A stretch of 5,766 nt of DNA, from the NCBI GenBank assembly GCA_023701075.1, contig JAMPXQ010000092.1:1-5766 (forward strand). The letters run 5' to 3'. The notes beneath the pieces are model-generated. The model did no database searches and was not told where the DNA came from. It was given only the letters and a program-made list of their open reading frames with translations. The stretch comes from Candidatus Woesearchaeota archaeon (GTDB taxonomy: Archaea; Nanobdellota; Nanobdellia; Woesearchaeales; GW2011-AR15). Below are positions 4,841 to 5,766 of the stretch, in pieces (positions within the stretch are counted from its first letter, which is position 1; every line of letters starts with the position of its first letter). A program made the translations under genes and the position numbers.

Positions 4841-5766
4841 TCATACTTTAGGGAAATGGATCTTCACAGGGATATGCTTCATCATGCTTTCCCAATTCAT
4901 CTTCTCTTTTATATCCTCCTGCTTTGAATCCACCTCCTCTATGTTCTTTATCCCGTCCCTATTGAGCACCAGCCTCAGGCGCTTATACATTATCTTCTCG
5001 CCGGATATGAATCTCATTATGATATCTATATGATAGACCATCTCACCTTCGATAGATACAACTTTTCCGCCATCCAGGTAATCTATCACCTTTGCCGGGT
5101 CGCTCATCTTTGTTATATATCTCTTGATATTTATCCTTGAGATATCATTTATGGCACCTACGGTATAGCCTTTCATCCTGAGCTCGTTTGTGAGGAGCCT
5201 TATCTTCTTGCTGTATTTGAGAATGGTCTCATCCGACATCGACACATCTATATCATCTATAGCATCCTTGCTCTTCAATATGAGCACGCTCTTATGAAGG
5301 TCTTTCTCCAGCTCGAAATCAAAGCTCTCCTTTATTATGCCTATGTTCTTCTCATCTGCATATACCTTTGTCTTCCTATCGAACAGATTCTTCTTCGATG
5401 TGTACTTCAGATAGCTCTTGAGCGACACTTTTATCGTATCCTTGAAGATGTATCCAAGAACCAGCGCCACAAAGAAAGATGTCGTGAAATTCCCGAACTT
5501 CACCTGTGCGATGAATGTTATCGCCGTCGCAAAGACCATGGCAAGACCTGCTGCTATACCTGAGAATATCGTCTCTAAGACCTTCCCTTCCTTGCCTTCT
5601 GAAGTCTTGAGATAAAGTGAGCTCTCCACATATTTCTTGAGATTATTCTTCCTGGATAGGAAATATTCATTCTTCCCTTCCTTTGAAGGGATTGAAGGAT
5701 ATTTTCTCTCTCTCCTATGCTCTTCTTCATGGCTAACCAGACCTATCAAAGCATCCCTGTCATCTC
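4841..5766 (-). CDS. Unassigned protein with two membrane segments, N-terminus cut by the window edge
   Basis: The frame stays open to the right edge (307 residues visible), so the in-frame TTG at 5749 is probably not the true start. Residues below count from that codon. The first 60 are charged and include HEEEHRRERK and a stretch rich in Lys and Ser. Two hydrophobic segments follow: about 61-81 (FSGIAAGLAMVFATAITFIA) and about 87-103 (after KFGN, to GYIF), joined by a very short loop to make a membrane hairpin. A basic stretch (KDTIKVSLKSYLKYTSKK) comes next, so both ends are likely cytosolic. The remaining 180 or so residues form a large soluble domain with strand-helix alternation, for example VVSIEGEMVYHIDIIMRF. 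I have a vague impression of similar hypothetical proteins in bacteria and archaea, but no named family. It is convergent with tRNA-Gln. Confidence 0.8.
   Translation of the reverse strand, partial: DDRDALIGLVSHEEEHRRERKYPSIPSKEGKNEYFLSRKNNLKKYVESSLYLKTSEGKEGKVLETIFSGIAAGLAMVFATAITFIAQVKFGNFTTSFFVALVLGYIFKDTIKVSLKSYLKYTSKKNLFDRKTKVYADEKNIGIIKESFDFELEKDLHKSVLILKSKDAIDDIDVSMSDETILKYSKKIRLLTNELRMKGYTVGAINDISRINIKRYITKMSDPAKVIDYLDGGKVVSIEGEMVYHIDIIMRFISGEKIMYKRLRLVLNRDGIKNIEEVDSKQEDIKEKMNWESMMKHIPVKIHFPKV

Noticed and set aside
5747..5749. TTG at 5749 as the start of the membrane protein
   Set aside because: The frame is open to the window edge, TTG is a rare start, and there is too little sequence upstream to judge a promoter.

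Overview
The window looks archaeal. It carries the 3' part of a diphthine synthase gene (diphthamide synthesis occurs in archaea and eukaryotes). It also has a tRNA-Gln whose acceptor begins with an A1-U72 pair, the identity pair recognised by the archaeal GatDE amidotransferase. The four genes whose starts are visible each have an AT-rich TATA-like box about 26-30 bases before the start codon, with no Shine-Dalgarno sequence, as in leaderless archaeal transcription. The DNA is AT-rich and compact, and several proteins cannot be assigned. A DPANN-type archaeon, for example of the Woesearchaeota kind, is a reasonable guess, but it is only a guess.

Layout. Bases 1-2208 are read on the + strand: dph5 (cut by the left edge), an unassigned 224-residue soluble protein, and an unassigned 297-residue protein with a single C-terminal membrane segment. 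Bases 2332-4322 are read on the - strand: a cytosolic protein with a histidine-kinase-type ATPase domain, then a tRNA-dihydrouridine synthase upstream of it. Bases 4323-4840 hold an intact tRNA-Gln(UUG) on the + strand, set in unusual repetitive DNA. A copy of the tRNA 5' end lies before the gene, and an exact 22-base copy of its 3' end plus an inverted copy of its T-arm lie after it. Hairpins and a four-unit repeat with a period of about 22 bases fill the spaces. From 4841 to the right edge a - strand gene encodes a protein with two predicted membrane segments; its N-terminus is outside the window.

How the parts may work together. Dph5 (modification of translation elongation factor 2), the dihydrouridine synthase and the tRNA are translation-related housekeeping genes. 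The tail-anchored protein gene and the kinase-like gene are convergent neighbours, and their promoter regions share a 16-base motif (14 of 16 identical) with the same TACT-7-AGTA dyad, which suggests joint regulation. The most unusual part of the window is the set of tRNA fragments around tRNA-Gln, which may be scars of element insertion or of repeated recombination at the tRNA gene.
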